Assembly (NCBI GenBank): GCA_963575745.1
Contig: CAUYUJ010007269.1
Coordinates: 291,501-355,500, forward strand
Length of the DNA: 64,000 nucleotides
Direction: 5' to 3'
DNA from: Prorocentrum cordatum
Lineage: Eukaryota > Sar > Dinophyceae > Prorocentrales > Prorocentraceae
Numbering within the stretch: the first letter of the stretch is position 1; the number at the start of each line of letters is the position of its first letter. The translations under genes were made by a program, and so were the position numbers. Positions 62,688 through 64,000 of the stretch are shown here, one piece after another. The notes under the pieces are model-generated. The model was not told the origin of the DNA, made no database searches, and worked only from the letters and a program-made list of their open reading frames with translations.

Positions 62688-62822
62688 GGAGGAGGAGGAG
62701 GAGGAGGAGGAGGAGGAGGAGGAGGAGGAGCGAGGAGGAAGCAGGAAACAGGAAGAGGAGGAGGAGGAGGAGGAGGAGGAGGAGGAGGAGGAGGAGGAGG
62801 AGGAGGAGGAGGAGGAGGGGTA
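62688..62822. repeat. (GGA)n tract, 5' neighbour of the LINE
   Basis: GGA repeats (62688-62727 and 62756-62822) separated by GCGAGGAGGAAGCAGGAAAC. On the LINE strand this is a pyrimidine-rich tract ending directly at the SL. Confidence 0.92.
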
Positions 62823-63367
62823 GGAGGAGGCGTGCGGAGGAGTCCGAGGGCGCTGGGAGGATCTTACGGGGGAGCGGGGGAGGAGCGCGGACAAGCCACG
62901 TCCGCTCGCACCACATCTGGCATCAGCTTCCCCGTCCCGCCCCTTCGCGTTGCGCTCCGATCTGCTCCTGCATCCGCGGGCACGTGCGATGGCCGAGCTG
63001 GAACTCCAGGAGAGGCCCCATCGTGTCGTGCGCAGTCGGAGAAGAGGGGTGAGACCGAGGGCGGATGATCCCGAAGGAGCACAGAGAAGCGGGGGCGAGC
63101 GGAGAGGAGTGCGCAGGAAGGGGGAGGCGTGCGGCGTGCTCGTGGTGGTGCTCCCACTCCTGCTCGCGGCTGGCAGACCGCCCATGCTGCCCCCTGAGAT
63201 CCAGGCGTCGCAGTTGTTCGGGACCCCAAAGGCGTATGATGACGGATCGCGTGGTGACCTCGGAATCCCCAACGGCCGCACTCCGCGGTCTGTCACCGCA
63301 CGGTCTTGGGACCCTGGAGGCCGCAATCGCCAGAGGCGTCCCCGGAGAACGACCCGAGTCCCAAAAC
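62823..63367. other. No gene recognised
   Basis: GC-rich mixed sequence without a recognised feature. Confidence 0.4.
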
Positions 63368-63521
63368 TAGGGAGCCCACAAAGGACGTACGCGCCCAGCT
63401 ATGTACATGAACGCGACCCCTTGGCCCGCGAGACCTGTCGCGCGATACGAACATTCGCTCAATGCGAACTCTCGAAGCCAGCGTGGATTCATGTACATGT
63501 ACGTCCTTCTTTCGCTCCCGA
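63368..63521 (+). mobile_element. TIR element, family L copy 3
   Basis: 154 bp. TAGGGAGCCCACAAAGGACG and GTACGTCCTTCTTTCGCTCC then CGA at the ends. Perfect 5-bp direct repeat AAAAC (63363-63367 and 63522-63526). Confidence 0.92.
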
Positions 63522-63526
63522 AAAAC

Positions 63527-63710
63527 CGTGCGGTAACCCCGAATCCCCGCAGTGGCCCCAGACTCGGGCAGGACCAGAGACAGTCCATGGGGCAGAACCT
63601 CGGGCGGCTGCAACGATACGAACTGAACCGCAAAACGTATCGGCGCCGCCCTGGGAGCGGCTCTGGTCATGATTTCTGGCGATGTGTTGGCTTTCTCGCT
63701 GCGTCGGGTC
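63527..63710. other. Spacer, nothing recognised
   Basis: No recognised feature before the 112-bp array. Confidence 0.4.
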
Positions 63711-64000
63711 TCGGGGCCGCTGCTTCTAATGTTGGCGGTGGCGCTGCTGCTCCTCCTCCTCCCAGACCGTCCGCGGCGACGGCACAGCAAAACACACACA
63801 CGACCGAGCCGACATCGGCATCTCCGGGCCGCTGCTTCTAATGTTGGCGGTGGCGCTGCTGCTCCTCCTCCTCCAAGACCGTCCGCGGCGACGGCACAGC
63901 AAAACACACACACGACCGAGCCGACATCGACATCTCCGGGCCGCTGCTTCTAATGTTGGCGGTGGCGCTGCTGCTCCTCCTCCTCCAAGACCGTCCGCGG
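63711..64000 (+). repeat. 112-bp tandem array running off the window
   Basis: TGCTTCTAATGTTGGCGGTG recurs at 63721, 63833 and 63945, exactly 112 bases apart, with almost identical units (GACCGTCCGCGGCGACGGCA, AACACACACACGACCGAGCC). 112 is not a multiple of three. The array continues past the right edge. Confidence 0.93.

Noticed and set aside
61100-62916. A single 1951-residue protein covering 57061-62916
   Set aside because: The first 600 or so residues of that frame lie on top of ORF1 in another register and are Ser/Leu/Arg-rich shadow sequence from (TCC)n and GC-rich codons. The native ORF2 begins near 61098.
55424-63521. Family L peptides (YVHE / RRTYMYMNPRW) as a gene family
   Set aside because: Both strands give recurring peptides because the 154-161 bp TIR element recurs with 5-bp target duplications; this is an element, not a gene.

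Overview
The window reads as nuclear DNA of a dinoflagellate. The decisive clue is a perfect copy of the 22-nt dinoflagellate spliced leader (SL) on the minus strand at 62666-62687, fused directly to the ATG of a retrotransposon ORF. GC-rich, repeat-dominated composition, broken LINE-type retrotransposons and many small terminal-inverted-repeat (TIR) elements agree with this. The genus is not resolved; a Prorocentrum/Symbiodinium-like lineage is my guess from the style of the reverse transcriptases. No bacterial operon, rRNA, tRNA or CRISPR array was seen.

Layout. 1-25 kb: almost no protein-coding signal; (CCT/AGG)n microsatellites, minisatellites and dozens of 150-250 bp TIR elements, several nested in each other. 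25.9-27.2 kb: an ORF with endonuclease/exonuclease/phosphatase (EEP) motifs. 28.7-33.2 kb: a decayed plus-strand LINE (RNase H-like, EEP, RT fragments, terminal zinc finger), itself hit by a TIR element. 33.2-45.7 kb: more TIR elements, tandem repeats and microsatellites. 45.8-46.7 kb: a minus-strand ORF with three diverged repeats that looks like a host gene or exon. 46.7-57 kb: repeats, an AT-rich island (48.6-51.4 kb), a very long (CCT)n tract and a 53-bp array. 57.0-62.7 kb: a nearly intact minus-strand LINE with ORF1 and an EEP-RT ORF2, lying between (TCC)n tracts and starting with the SL. The right edge is a 112-bp tandem array running out of the window.

How the parts relate. The SL-tagged LINE is best explained as reverse transcription of a trans-spliced mRNA, and the upstream pyrimidine tract plus the embedded SL could act as its own trans-splice acceptor. 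Among the small elements, ten families (A, P, C, M, L, K, G, F, H, I) have two to six copies each, and every copy found points the same way; families B, D and E each have one opposed pair. Families A and L make 5-bp target duplications and have pyrimidine-rich right ends, which raises the possibility that they are introner-like (intron-generating) elements; this is a hypothesis. Family letters are local to this annotation. '+' for a family means the orientation in which its description reads 5'->3' on the given strand.
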